From NCBI RefSeq assembly GCF_900100395.1, contig NZ_FNFB01000029.1:29259-93258 (forward strand): 64,000 bases of DNA. Direction: 5' to 3'. Shown one piece after another: positions 41,975 to 50,888 of this stretch; position 1 is the first letter of the stretch, and every line of letters starts with the position of its first letter. Under the pieces are notes generated by a model that saw only the letters and a list, made by a program, of their open reading frames with translations, was not told the DNA's origin and did no database searches. This DNA comes from Nonomuraea maritima. Lineage in GTDB: Bacteria > Actinomycetota > Actinomycetes > Streptosporangiales > Streptosporangiaceae. The position numbers and the translations under genes are program-made.

Positions 41975-42895
41975 CTAGTTGGAGAGGTTGATCCGGATCT
42001 CCGTGTTCCGGTATCCGGCGCGTCCGAACGCGGCCGCCATGGGCGCGTTGCCCAGGTCGGTGGTGGCGGTGACGCGCGGCTCTCCGTTGGCCGCATGGAT
42101 GCGGGTGATCTCGGCGAGCACCTCGTCCACGTAACCGCGCCCGCGGAACTCCGGCACCACCCCGAGATAACCGACATTCACGTTGTACGGGGTCGCGGAG
42201 GGAATCGCCAGGCCCGCCACCTCGCCCTCCGGCGTATGGGCGAGCCGCCACCACTCCCGCTTGCCCGGCGCGTCGAGATAGAAGGCCATCTCGTCGCGCG
42301 CGGTCGCGTCCGGGCCGTTGTCGGCCAGGTTCGCACGGGTCTGCGCGTCGAGGCTGCCCACGGCGATCCTCCTGAACACCGCCAGGAACTCCGCGTCGGA
42401 CGCCTCGGCGAACGTCAGCCTGCCTGCCGGGGAGGGCACCCCGTCGGCGGGCGTCCACTCGTACTGCAGCCGCTCGACCTCCTTGGTGAGGCCGGCCGCG
42501 TGTGCCGCCGCCCGCCGCCACTCCACGGCCTGCGAGGTGACCGGGTCGTCGCGCCAGCCGCCGGCGACCTTGATCGCGTACTGGACGGGCGCCGGGAACC
42601 CGGCCAACGCGGCACTGATCAGCCCGGCGGCGACGGCCGTCCGGTCGCTCACGGCGGGATCCACGTCGAGGCAGTCGAGCGCGACCGGATGCGCGCTGCT
42701 CGTCGGCCCCCACCACAGCGCCCGTCCGACGACCTGGCCGCCGTACTCGGCGATCCACGTCCATTCCGGCCGGTACATGCCCTCGGCCAGCTCGGCCAGG
42801 TAGCGGTCGGCGGAGATCCACGCGACGGGCTCGGTCACCGTCCACGAGGTCACGCGGTCGAGGTCAGCGTGCGTCGTGGCACGGTAGAAGATCAC
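41975..42895 (-). CDS. Tandem-GNAT acetyltransferase
   Basis: The 306-residue protein has two GNAT halves. The first spans residues ~1-130 (WIAEYGGQVVGRALWW), the second ~150-306 with the acetyl-CoA loop LGVVPEFRGRGYVDEVL and TTDLGNAPMAAAFGRAGYRN. GTG 42895 (VIFYRATTHADLD) is the likely start. The substrate is unknown; antibiotics or amino acids are possible. It is separated from the neighbouring Ohr gene by 68 bp on the same strand. Confidence 0.82.
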   Translation of the reverse strand: MIFYRATTHADLDRVTSWTVTEPVAWISADRYLAELAEGMYRPEWTWIAEYGGQVVGRALWWGPTSSAHPVALDCLDVDPAVSDRTAVAAGLISAALAGFPAPVQYAIKVAGGWRDDPVTSQAVEWRRAAAHAAGLTKEVERLQYEWTPADGVPSPAGRLTFAEASDAEFLAVFRRIAVGSLDAQTRANLADNGPDATARDEMAFYLDAPGKREWWRLAHTPEGEVAGLAIPSATPYNVNVGYLGVVPEFRGRGYVDEVLAEITRIHAANGEPRVTATTDLGNAPMAAAFGRAGYRNTEIRINLSN

Positions 42896-43052
42896 TCGGC
42901 GAGTGTAACGAGGCTCCCCACGACGATCAGGGCCGGTCCCGTCCCACCTGAGCTCCATGACGAGGGCGCCACCGCCCGGGCGAGAGGCAAAGTCCCCGGC
43001 AAGGAGACGGCGCCCGGGGAATGCCCTCGGCCGCCACGACAGTTACCGCGTC

Positions 43053-43733
43053 ATGACGACAATTGGATTCATCGGCAGCGGACACATCGGCGGCACCGTC
43101 GCACGGCTGTCCGTCGCGGCAGGCTACGACGTGGTGGTCAGCAACTCGCGCGGTCCCGAGACGCTGGCCGACCTGGTGAAGGAGCTCGGCCCGAAGGCCA
43201 GGGCGGCGACCGCGGCGGAGGCGGCCGCGGCCGGTGACCTCGTCGTCGTCAGCATCCCGCTGCGGGCCTACCGCGACGTCCCGGCCGAACCGCTGCGCGG
43301 CAAGACGGTCATCGACACCAACAACTACTATCCCGAGCGGGACGGCCAGATCCCCGAACTCGACAACGGTTCCGCCACGTCCAGCGAACTGCTCCAGCGG
43401 CACCTGCCGGACTCGAAGGTCGTGAAGGTCTTCAACAACATCTTCTTCCAGCACCTGAGCGCGCTGCCCCGACCCACCGGCGCCGCCGACCGCAGCGCTC
43501 TGACGATCGCGGGCGACGACGCCGCCGCCAAGGACGAGGTGACCGCGTTCCTCGACGCCATCGGCTACGACACCGTCGACCTGGGCCCCCTGGCGGAGGG
43601 CTGGCGCGTGCAACCCGGCACCCCCGCCTACGGTCCCCCTTACGCCGGCGGCAACCCCAACTTCTGGGAGTCCCCCGGAGTCCCCGCCGACGCCGCGACG
43701 ATCCGCGCCGCCGCGTCCGCCGCCGAACGCTGA
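43053..43733 (+). CDS. NADPH:F420 oxidoreductase-like NAD(P)-binding protein
   Basis: The 226-residue protein begins TIGFIGSGHIGGTVARL, a Rossmann loop matching the F420-dependent NADP oxidoreductase/ProC-like group, with VVVSIPLRAYRD, VIDTNNYYPERDG and KVFNNIFFQHL. It may reduce F420 or another partner with NADPH. Actinomycetes make F420, so this is plausible but unproven. It is a single plus-strand gene, 157 bp downstream of a divergent acetyltransferase. Confidence 0.83.
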   Translation: MTTIGFIGSGHIGGTVARLSVAAGYDVVVSNSRGPETLADLVKELGPKARAATAAEAAAAGDLVVVSIPLRAYRDVPAEPLRGKTVIDTNNYYPERDGQIPELDNGSATSSELLQRHLPDSKVVKVFNNIFFQHLSALPRPTGAADRSALTIAGDDAAAKDEVTAFLDAIGYDTVDLGPLAEGWRVQPGTPAYGPPYAGGNPNFWESPGVPADAATIRAAASAAER

Positions 43734-43881
43734 TTCCCGCACACCCGCACCCGGGCCGACGCGAACCTTCCCGCGCCGACCCGGGACTCAGGCGTACGCC
43801 GTTCGTGTCACGTCCGCTCGAAGGTCTGCGATCTGGTCACGAAGGGAGACGCGCGGCCTTGCGTTGACTAGCGTCAGCGGC

Positions 43882-44736
43882 ATGGCCCTTGCCTCGATTC
43901 CCAGCCCTTCCCAAGCGGTCTGGCATCTCGGGATCATCCCGATCCGGGCGTACGCGTTGTGCTTCATCGTCGCGATCGTCTTCGGCGTCTGGCTCAGCGA
44001 GCGCCGCTGGCGAGCCCGCGGCGGTGAGAAGGGCGTGATCGGCGACATCGCGTTCCCCGCGGTCATCTTCGGCCTGATCGGCGCCCGGCTCTACCACGTC
44101 GTCACCGACTGGCAGACCTACTTCGGCCCGCGCGCGGTCAAGGAGCCGTACCAGGCGCTGTTCATCTGGGAAGGCGGGCTCAGCATCTGGGGCGCGGTCG
44201 CCCTGGGAGGCGTGGGCGTGTGGCTGGCCTGCCGCCGCCGCGGGCTGTCGGTGGGCGCCGTGGCCGACACGGTCGCGCCCGCCATCGCGTTCGGACAGGC
44301 CATCGCCCGCTGGGGCAACTGGTTCAACCAGGAGCTGTACGGCAGTCCGACCACGTTGCCGTGGGGCCTCGAGATCGACCAGGCGCACGGCGGCGAGCCA
44401 GGCGTGCTCTACCACCCGACCTTCCTGTACGAGTCACTGTGGGACGCGGCACTCGGCTTCGCACTGATCCTGGCCGGCCGGCGGATGACGCTGCAGCACG
44501 GCCGCCTGTTCGCCCTTTACGTCGCCGGCTACACGTTCGGACGGTTCTGGATCGAGGGCCTGCGCATCGACCCGGTGGGCGGCGTCGACCACGCGGCGAC
44601 TCTCCTGGGCCTGCGCATCAACCAGTGGACCTCGATCGCCCTGTTCATCGCCGCACTCATCTACCTCTGGACGACCCGCCGCAGAACCGACCGGACACCG
44701 ACGCCCTCCATCGAGGCCAGGGAAACCAGCGGGTAG
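43882..44736 (+). CDS. lgt: Prolipoprotein diacylglyceryl transferase
   Basis: The 284-residue membrane protein transfers diacylglycerol to the lipobox Cys of prolipoproteins. It has about seven helices and the Lgt signature GQAIARWGNWFNQELYG at ~residues 140-156, which conserves the essential Arg, Asn and Glu positions, plus the N-terminal HLGIIPIRAYALCF. ATG 43882 is the family start. The lipoprotein at 36014 is one possible substrate. The TrpC-side neighbours usual in actinobacteria are absent. Confidence 0.93.
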   Translation: MALASIPSPSQAVWHLGIIPIRAYALCFIVAIVFGVWLSERRWRARGGEKGVIGDIAFPAVIFGLIGARLYHVVTDWQTYFGPRAVKEPYQALFIWEGGLSIWGAVALGGVGVWLACRRRGLSVGAVADTVAPAIAFGQAIARWGNWFNQELYGSPTTLPWGLEIDQAHGGEPGVLYHPTFLYESLWDAALGFALILAGRRMTLQHGRLFALYVAGYTFGRFWIEGLRIDPVGGVDHAATLLGLRINQWTSIALFIAALIYLWTTRRRTDRTPTPSIEARETSG

Positions 44737-44764
44737 GCCCCCCGGCCCGCCCGCTGAAGCACGT

Positions 44765-45367
44765 TCAGCGCGTGGGAGTCGATGCGGTGATGACCGAGGT
44801 GAATGCGGCCTTGAGGGAGTCGGCTACCGAGGTGGGGTCGTTGAGGTAGCCGTTCACCATCGCGCCGTCGCGGAGGATCATCAGCTGCCTGGCGGCCGCG
44901 TCGGCGTCCTCGGCACCGGCCTCCGCGGCGAGTTCGGCGAACTGCCCGAGCATCCACCGGCGGTGCGCGTCGACGGCCTTGCGTACGGGATCGTCGGGGT
45001 CGGAGAACTCCGCCGCGGCGTTGATGAACGAGCACCCACGGAAGCCAGGACGGCAACTCGCGAACCCGATGTCGGCGGCGAGCGCGTGCAGCGAACCCAC
45101 CGGATCCCCCTCGCGACGGAGGCCCTGGATCCACCCGCGTTCGGCGGCCGCCATCTGCTCGAGGTACGCCACCACGAGATCGCCCTTCGTACGGAAGTGG
45201 CGGTAGAAGGTGACCTTCGTGATGCCGACCTGCTCGATGATCCGGTCGGCGCTCGTGGCGCGGATGCCGTTCGCGTAGAACAGCTCGTTCGCCGCGTCGA
45301 GGATGCGTGCACGCGTGGCCGACCCCGATGGGGTCCGCGTCACGACTTCGGGGGCCTCGGCGTGCAT
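44765..45367 (-). CDS. TetR/AcrR family regulator of the adjacent Ohr operon
   Basis: The 200-residue regulator has a TetR helix-turn-helix: ILDAANELFYANGIRATSADRIIEQVGITKVTFYRHFRTKGDLV. Its ligand half contains C-rich positions (FASCRPGFRGCSFIN) that could sense oxidants or electrophiles; this is inference. ATG 45367 follows GGAGGAAAAG. It is divergent from the Ohr-DUF308-flavoprotein operon, with an inverted repeat between the starts. Confidence 0.9.
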   Translation of the reverse strand: MHAEAPEVVTRTPSGSATRARILDAANELFYANGIRATSADRIIEQVGITKVTFYRHFRTKGDLVVAYLEQMAAAERGWIQGLRREGDPVGSLHALAADIGFASCRPGFRGCSFINAAAEFSDPDDPVRKAVDAHRRWMLGQFAELAAEAGAEDADAAARQLMILRDGAMVNGYLNDPTSVADSLKAAFTSVITASTPTR

Positions 45368-45396
45368 CTTTTCCTCCGGAGGTTGCGCCAGCGTCG

Positions 45397-45441
45397 GGTA
45401 GAGTCTACTTTCATCCATGTAGACGTACTAGTTACTCTACC
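45397..45441. promoter_or_regulatory. Nested inverted repeats between tetR-like and ohr-like genes
   Basis: Outer arms GGTAGAGT (45397-45404) and ACTCTACC (45434-45441) are perfect complements. Inner arms GTCTAC (45403-45408) and GTAGAC (45419-45424) form a second inverted repeat. The region is less GC-rich than its surroundings and holds likely divergent promoters. A TetR dimer pair binding here would control both directions. Confidence 0.65.
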
Positions 45442-45464
45442 TAGCGAACGAAGGAGACCCTCGC

Positions 45465-45896
45465 ATGTCCGCACCCCTGTACACCACCGTCGCCACCTCC
45501 ACCGGGGACGGCCGCGCCGGAGGCCGCGCCGTGACCGACGATGGACTGCTCGACGTGACGCTCGCCATCCCGACGTCCATGGGCGGCCCCGGCGGAGCGA
45601 CCAACCCGGAGCAACTGCTCGCCGCCGGCTGGTCGTCGTGCTTCCACTCCGCGCTCAAGCTCGTGGCCTCGCAGCGCAAGGTGGTCCTGGCCGACTCCAC
45701 CGTGGCCGCCGAGATCTCGGTCGTCCCGACGGAGGCCGGCGGCATCGCACTGGCCGCCGCACTGCGGGTGCGCATCGGAGGCGGGATCGCCCTCGAGACC
45801 GCCGAGAGCCTCACCGCCGCGGCGCACGAGATGTGCCCCTACTCGCTCGCCACCCGCGGCAACATCCCCGTCACCCTCACCACCACTGTCGCCTGA
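45465..45896 (+). CDS. Organic hydroperoxide resistance protein (Ohr/OsmC family)
   Basis: The 143-residue protein has the peroxidatic Cys in WSSCFHSAL and the resolving Cys in EMCPYSLATRGN, plus the Ohr-type PTSMGGPGGATNPEQL segment. AAGGAGACCCTCGC precedes the ATG. It leads a three-gene operon with a DUF308 membrane protein and a flavoprotein disulfide reductase, controlled by a divergent TetR rather than the usual MarR-type OhrR. That context differs from the other Ohr copy at 41475. Confidence 0.9.
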   Translation: MSAPLYTTVATSTGDGRAGGRAVTDDGLLDVTLAIPTSMGGPGGATNPEQLLAAGWSSCFHSALKLVASQRKVVLADSTVAAEISVVPTEAGGIALAAALRVRIGGGIALETAESLTAAAHEMCPYSLATRGNIPVTLTTTVA

Positions 45897-45927
45897 CAGT
45901 CCCCGGATCCCCCGAAAGAGAGACATC

Positions 45928-46491
45928 GTGACCACCGCGACTTCGTCGTCGACGTTCAGCGAGGCGCTGCGCCGCCTCTACTTCACCCGGTTCGCCTTCG
46001 CCGTCATCTGGTCGGTGCTGCTGTTCCTGACCTCCACCATGGCCGGGCCGGTCCTGACGATCCTGCTGGTCGTCTACCCGCTCTTCGACGCCGGGGCCGT
46101 GCTCTGGCAGCTCCGCGCCGAGCGCGACTCTCGGCGGTCGAAGGTCGCCGAGTGGGTCAACGTGGTGGTCAGCGTCATCGTCGCCATCGCCCTCGGCGTG
46201 GCCTCGACGGCGTCGATCGCCGCGGCCCTCGTCGTCTGGGGCGCGTGGGCCATCGGCTCGGGAATCCCCCAGCTCATCGCGGCCATCCGCAACCGGCGCT
46301 CCGGAGGCCAGGTGCCGCAGATCCTCAGCGGCGGCATCTCGGTGCTCGCGGGCGGCAACTTCCTGGCCCAGGGTCTGCAGGGCGGCGGGGACGTCGCCGG
46401 CGTGGCCGGTTACGCCACCGTGGGCGCGGTCTTCTTCCTGATCTCCGCCATCCGCCTGAGCGTCGTCCTGCGGAAGAAGGCGGCGGCATGA
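45928..46491 (+). CDS. DUF308 (HdeD-like) membrane protein
   Basis: The 187-residue protein has six hydrophobic segments in three paired hairpins (FAFAVIWSVLLFLTSTMAG, VLTILLVVYPLFDAGAVLW, VNVVVSVIVAIALGVAS and so on), the pattern of DUF308/HdeD proteins. Function unknown; HdeD is tied to acid and stress tolerance in enterobacteria. The GTG start follows a weak purine-rich site, and its stop overlaps the ATG of the reductase as ATGA, so it belongs in the peroxide-stress operon. Confidence 0.85.
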   Translation: MTTATSSSTFSEALRRLYFTRFAFAVIWSVLLFLTSTMAGPVLTILLVVYPLFDAGAVLWQLRAERDSRRSKVAEWVNVVVSVIVAIALGVASTASIAAALVVWGAWAIGSGIPQLIAAIRNRRSGGQVPQILSGGISVLAGGNFLAQGLQGGGDVAGVAGYATVGAVFFLISAIRLSVVLRKKAAA

Positions 46492-47888
46492 CGTCCTACG
46501 ACCACGACCTGATCGTCATCGGTGGCGGCGCGGTCGGCGAGAACGTCGCCGACTACGCGACCAAGCGCGGCGTACGGGTGGCGATCGTCGAGTCCGAACT
46601 CGTCGGCGGCGAGTGCTCGTACTGGGCGTGCATGCCGTCCAAGGCGCTCCTGCGCAGCGGACACGCGATTCGCGCGGCCCACCGCGTCGCCGGCGCCCGC
46701 GAGGCGGTCACGGGGCAGATCGACCCCGCCGCCGTCCTCGCCCGCCGTACGGCGTTCACGGACGGATGGAAGGACGACGGCCAGGTCGCCTGGCTCGACT
46801 CCGCCGGCATCGACCTGATCAGGGGCCACGGCCGCCTGGCCGGGCCCGGCCTGGTCCAGGTCGGTGAGCACGTCCATTCGGCCAGGGCCGTCGCGCTGGC
46901 GACGGGTTCCGTCCCGGTCGTCGCCGACGTCCCCGGTCTGGCGGCCGCCAGGCCGTGGGGCACCCGGGAGGCGGCCGCCGCCGGGTACGTCCCGTCCCGG
47001 CTCATCGTCATCGGCGGTGGAGTCGCGGGCACCGAGATGGCGTTCGCGTTCTCGTCCCTGGGTTCGCACGTCACCGTGCTGTCCCGTACCGCGTTGCTGA
47101 ACGGCGAGGAGCCCTTCGTCGGCGAGCACCTCGCCGCGGCCCTTGCCGACGAGGGGGTCGACGTGCGCCTCGGCGTCACGCCGGCCCGCGTTGAGCGCGC
47201 CACCGACGGGATCGTCACGGTCGTCCTGGACGACGGCGCCGAGATCCACGCGGACGAGCTGCTGGTCGCCACGGGACGCCGTCCGAACACCGACGACCTC
47301 GGGCTCGAGACGATCGGTCTCGGCCCTGAGCTCGTGGTCGACGACACGATGCTCGTGAACGGCACCGACTGGCTCTATGCCGTCGGAGACGTCAACGGAC
47401 GCGCGACGCTGACCCACCAGGGCAAGTACCAGGCGCGCGCCGCGGGTGAGGCGATCGCCGCCCGGCTGCGGGGCACACCCGTCCTGGACGAGCCGTGGGG
47501 GCAGCACGTCGCCACGGCCGACCACGCGGCCGTCCCGCGCGTGGTGTTCTCCGACCCCGAGGTCGCCGGTGTCGGGCTCACCGAGGCACGCGCCCGCGAG
47601 GCCGGGCTCGCCGTCCGGGCCGTCGAATACGACCTCGGCTCGGTCGCCGGCGCCAAGCTCCACGCCGACGGGTACACCGGCCGCGCGAAGCTCGTCGTCG
47701 ACGAGGACCGCCGCGTGATCGTCGGCGCCACCTTCGTCGGCCAGGACGTCGCCGAACTCCTGCACTCCGCGACCGTCGCGATCGTCGGCGAAGTCACCCT
47801 CGACCGGCTCTGGCACGCCGTCCCGTCCTATCCCACCGTCAGCGAGATCTGGCTCAGACTCCTCGAGACCTACGGCCGCCCTGCCTGA
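46488..47888 (+). CDS. FAD/NAD(P)-dependent pyridine nucleotide-disulfide oxidoreductase
   Basis: The 466-residue enzyme has the FAD loop LIVIGGGAVGENVADYA, the redox disulfide GECSYWACMPSK (C-x4-C), a second nucleotide loop LIVIGGGVAGTEMAF, VATGRRPNTDD, the FAD-binding WLYAVGDVNG and a C-terminal dimerisation domain. It resembles lipoamide dehydrogenases and mercuric-reductase-like enzymes. The catalytic-base region near the C-terminus is VPSYPTVSEIW, with the usual H-x-H-P-T replaced. Adjacent to ohr, it may recycle the peroxidase directly or through a lipoyl carrier; that link is inferred. Confidence 0.88.
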   Translation: MTSYDHDLIVIGGGAVGENVADYATKRGVRVAIVESELVGGECSYWACMPSKALLRSGHAIRAAHRVAGAREAVTGQIDPAAVLARRTAFTDGWKDDGQVAWLDSAGIDLIRGHGRLAGPGLVQVGEHVHSARAVALATGSVPVVADVPGLAAARPWGTREAAAAGYVPSRLIVIGGGVAGTEMAFAFSSLGSHVTVLSRTALLNGEEPFVGEHLAAALADEGVDVRLGVTPARVERATDGIVTVVLDDGAEIHADELLVATGRRPNTDDLGLETIGLGPELVVDDTMLVNGTDWLYAVGDVNGRATLTHQGKYQARAAGEAIAARLRGTPVLDEPWGQHVATADHAAVPRVVFSDPEVAGVGLTEARAREAGLAVRAVEYDLGSVAGAKLHADGYTGRAKLVVDEDRRVIVGATFVGQDVAELLHSATVAIVGEVTLDRLWHAVPSYPTVSEIWLRLLETYGRPA

Positions 47889-47904
47889 AGACGAAAGAAG
47901 AAGC

Positions 47905-48340
47905 ATGTCACCGCTCAGCCGTCTCCTCGAGACGTTGCGACGCACCGTCCACGCGGGCTCGGTGATCACCGCCGGACCTGACTACGACGCCGCCCGCCGC
48001 CTGTGGAACGGCGCTGCACGGAGCGGCGGCACGCGTACCCGTGACCGAGACGGCGTTCGGCAACCGCGACCCGCACTTCATGATCGAGATCATCGCCCTC
48101 TGGGAACCCGACGACACCCGTGCGGCGGAGCACCGCGCCTGGGCGGGTGACCTGGCCGCCGCCCTCGACCCCGTTGCGCTGCCGGGCGGCTACCCCAACC
48201 TGCTCGGCCCGGACGAAGCCACACAGATCGCCCACGCCTACGGCCCGAACACCGAGCATCTGCTCGCCGTGAAGCGCCACTACGACCCTGACCACGTCTT
48301 CCGCGCCATCCCGTTGCCCGACCCATCGAGAACGAGGTAG
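47905..48340 (+). pseudogene. FAD-binding oxidoreductase (berberine bridge-like) with internal deletion and frameshift
   Basis: The start at 47905 encodes an N-terminus typical of BBE-like flavoproteins (ITAGPDYDAARRLWNG). After about position 48010 the frame shifts to one that reads ALHGAAARVPVTETAFGNRD and continues with the family's C-terminal domain (WEPDD, LGPDE, YGPNTEHLLAVKRHYDPDHVF). Around 350 residues, including the FAD-binding core, are missing between the two parts. No functional product is expected. It lies 16 bp after the reductase gene. Confidence 0.8.
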
Positions 48341-48344
48341 ACCC

Positions 48345-48977
48345 ATGAAGGTGCGCACCATGATGACGCGCTGTGCCGCGATCGCCGGAATGTTCGGAGC
48401 CGCGACCGTGTCGGCCACGCCCCAGGCCATGGCCGCGGAGACGCCCGCGAGCGTCAGCAGCACGGTCGGGACGGCCAGGGCGATCGGCAGGCTCGGCACT
48501 CTCACGGACCTCGTCATCCAGCGTCTCCAGGTGAGCGACGAGGTGGCGGCGTCCAAGTTCGGCACCGACTCGCCCATCGAGGACCCCGTACGCGAGCAAC
48601 AGGTCCTGGACCAGGTCAGGGCGCAGGCCATCGCGGTCGGCCTCGCCCCGGACGCGGCAGTGGCCTTCTTCCGTGACCAGATCACGGCCAGCAAGATCGT
48701 TCAGTCGGGCCTGTTCGCCCTCTGGACCGCCAACCCGGAACAAGCCCCCACGACCCGCCCCGACCTGACCAGGATCCGCGAACAACTCGACCGCCTGACC
48801 ACGAACCTGCTGGCAGAACTGAAGAGCACACAGCACCTACGAGCCGAGCCCATCCCCTGCGCGGTGAACCTGGTCCTGGCCAACGCCTCAGGCACAGCCC
48901 TGCAACGCCTGGACGACCTCCACCGCCAAGCCCTCAGAACAGCAACCCACTCCGTGTGCCGATCCTCCCGAACGTGA
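48345..48977 (+). CDS. Secreted chorismate mutase (AroQ-gamma type)
   Basis: The 210-residue precursor has a signal peptide (MTRCAAIAGMFGAATVSATPQAMA), then the all-helical AroQ-gamma fold: LTDLVIQRLQVSDEVAASKFG carries the Arg and Lys that hold chorismate, and VREQQVLDQVRAQAIAVGL and FFRDQITASKIVQSGLF carry Glu/Gln/Lys positions. Cys residues near the C-terminus (PCAVNLVL and HSVC) would form the disulfide seen in the Mycobacterium tuberculosis secreted enzyme. It acts outside the cell, so its role is not primary phenylalanine/tyrosine biosynthesis. Confidence 0.88.
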   Translation: MKVRTMMTRCAAIAGMFGAATVSATPQAMAAETPASVSSTVGTARAIGRLGTLTDLVIQRLQVSDEVAASKFGTDSPIEDPVREQQVLDQVRAQAIAVGLAPDAAVAFFRDQITASKIVQSGLFALWTANPEQAPTTRPDLTRIREQLDRLTTNLLAELKSTQHLRAEPIPCAVNLVLANASGTALQRLDDLHRQALRTATHSVCRSSRT

Positions 48978-48990
48978 GGCCGCCAGACAG

Positions 48991-49254
48991 CTACCGCCTC
49001 GACGAGGCCTGCCGTCTCCAAGACGTCGAGCCGACGGTCTCCGGAGGCGCAGGCAGCCAGTCCGCGTCGAGCGCCGCCTGCAGGAGCGGATGCGCCTGCA
49101 CTCCCGCTCGTATCTCTTCCCGAACCACGTGCGTCGTCAGGCACGCAGTGCCCACCAGAAGATCACGCAAGACGTCCAAGCGCTCCGCGCGGGCGAAATG
49201 ATTCAGGCACATGGCGTCGAACACCAGGACCGGGTCTGGCTCACCGCTGCTCAC
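48991..49254 (-). pseudogene. 3'-truncated or frameshifted PIN-domain protein
   Basis: The 87-residue frame starts with GTG overlapping the preceding stop (GTGA) and reads VLVFDAMCLNHFARAERLDVL, then CLTTHVVREEIRAG and LDADWLPAPPE, the N-terminal half of an actinobacterial PIN toxin-like protein that normally has ~170 residues. It ends in an unrelated SSRR tail. Another frame near 49040 reads LDVLETAGLVEAVAVW, which could be the shifted remainder. Only part of the acidic PIN catalytic set is present. Confidence 0.6.
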
Positions 49255-49769
49255 AGGTCGAGTTCCGGATCACCACGCGCCGGCAGGTCAGTCTCCACGA
49301 TCTGCCCACGCATCAGTTCGACCGCCCGCGACTCTGTGATCAGTGATCTCTTGTAACACTCCATCACTGCGTGCGCGATGCTCGGAGGCACCCGAACCGC
49401 TTCCAAGTCGGGTTGAGGCGTCCACCCGACCGCTTCCATCAACTCCCCACGCGTCGGGTTTCTCCGGCGCAGCTCACTGGCAGCACTCCTGTCGATGACT
49501 TCGGCCGTGACCGCTTGACGCAGAGTCAATGACCAGGAGGTTCTGAAGCGCGCGGCCATGACCACCAAGTCCTCGCGCTTTGCCCTGTCGCTCCAGCCAG
49601 GGACACTGCGGAATGCCGCGACCGGAAGAAGAAGTTCCGCAGCGAACGCATCGATGATCGCTTCTCTTTCATCGCGAGAAGTATGGACGCCTATGTCGGT
49701 GGAGTACTCGTCTCCGACGATCAGATGCCCCAGCTCATGAGCCGCAGTCGCGCGCCGGCGACCGAACCC
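49251..49769 (-). pseudogene. N-terminally truncated ImmA/IrrE (COG2856) metallopeptidase
   Basis: The frame is open from 49769, just after an in-frame TGA, and encodes RRRATAAHELGHLIVGDE with the zinc motif H-E-L-G-H, then REAIIDAFAAELLLP (third ligand Glu) and a long helical C-terminus ending at 49251. No start codon precedes the HELGH motif, and the usual N-terminal HTH and helical region are missing. It is coupled to the PIN remnant by GTGA, as in intact ImmA-PIN pairs of actinobacteria. Confidence 0.7.
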
Positions 49770-49954
49770 TCATCGGAGACGAAGTCGCCACGCCAGCTGC
49801 AACTGCGCCCGCCGCAGTCGCGTTCGGTGGCGGTGAAGGTGCCGGGGATTCCGGTGCCGAACTGCGCGGTGTACGCGGGGACCACTTCCCGTACGGCGGC
49901 GAGCAGAACGAGCCCGGCAAGCGCCGGCACCACGACCCACCAGAAAAAGCGCAT
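49721..49954 (-). CDS. Truncated small membrane protein, 77 aa
   Basis: The protein has one N-terminal hydrophobic helix (RFFWWVVVPALAGLVLLAAV) and an external ATERDCGGRSCSWRGDFVSDE segment seen in longer (~130-aa) actinobacterial membrane proteins of unknown role. The last residues (GARLRLMSWGI) come from DNA shared with the ImmA/IrrE remnant in another frame. The gene probably lost its 3' end when the two sequences joined near 49755-49770. Confidence 0.55.
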   Translation of the reverse strand: MRFFWWVVVPALAGLVLLAAVREVVPAYTAQFGTGIPGTFTATERDCGGRSCSWRGDFVSDEGSVAGARLRLMSWGI

Positions 49955-50029
49955 CGGCCTTCACTTCCTTCGCCCGGACACCCAAGCTCCCCACCTGGGA
50001 CGGCCGCCTCCCCGGCTCCCCTGACGAAG

Positions 50030-50101
50030 TCATGCTCCCCAGCCGCCCATGTCGTTCTCGTCCGAGGTGAGGACGATGACGGGCCGAGGGGGACCATCCA
50101 C
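50030..50101 (-). other. Possible 23-codon ORF with strong ribosome site; may be a gene remnant
   Basis: GTG 50101 follows AGGAGGAGC and encodes DGPPRPVIVLTSDENDMGGW before a stop at 50030. The RPVIVLTSD-x-x-DM sequence resembles the C-terminal strand of PIN/VapC proteins, so it may be a relic of a second toxin gene rather than a functional peptide. It lies 21 bp after the msrA stop on the same strand. Confidence 0.3.
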
Positions 50102-50122
50102 GCTCCTCCTGTAGCTCCGGAG

Positions 50123-50785
<663 letters not shown>

Positions 50786-50888
50786 AGCGCTACCTCCGTA
50801 GGTCTCCTGCCACAGTACACATCCTCCAACAATTAAGCCGCTCTACACATTTCCCCATAGAGATCGAAATTTGTCGTTAAAGGTGTGA

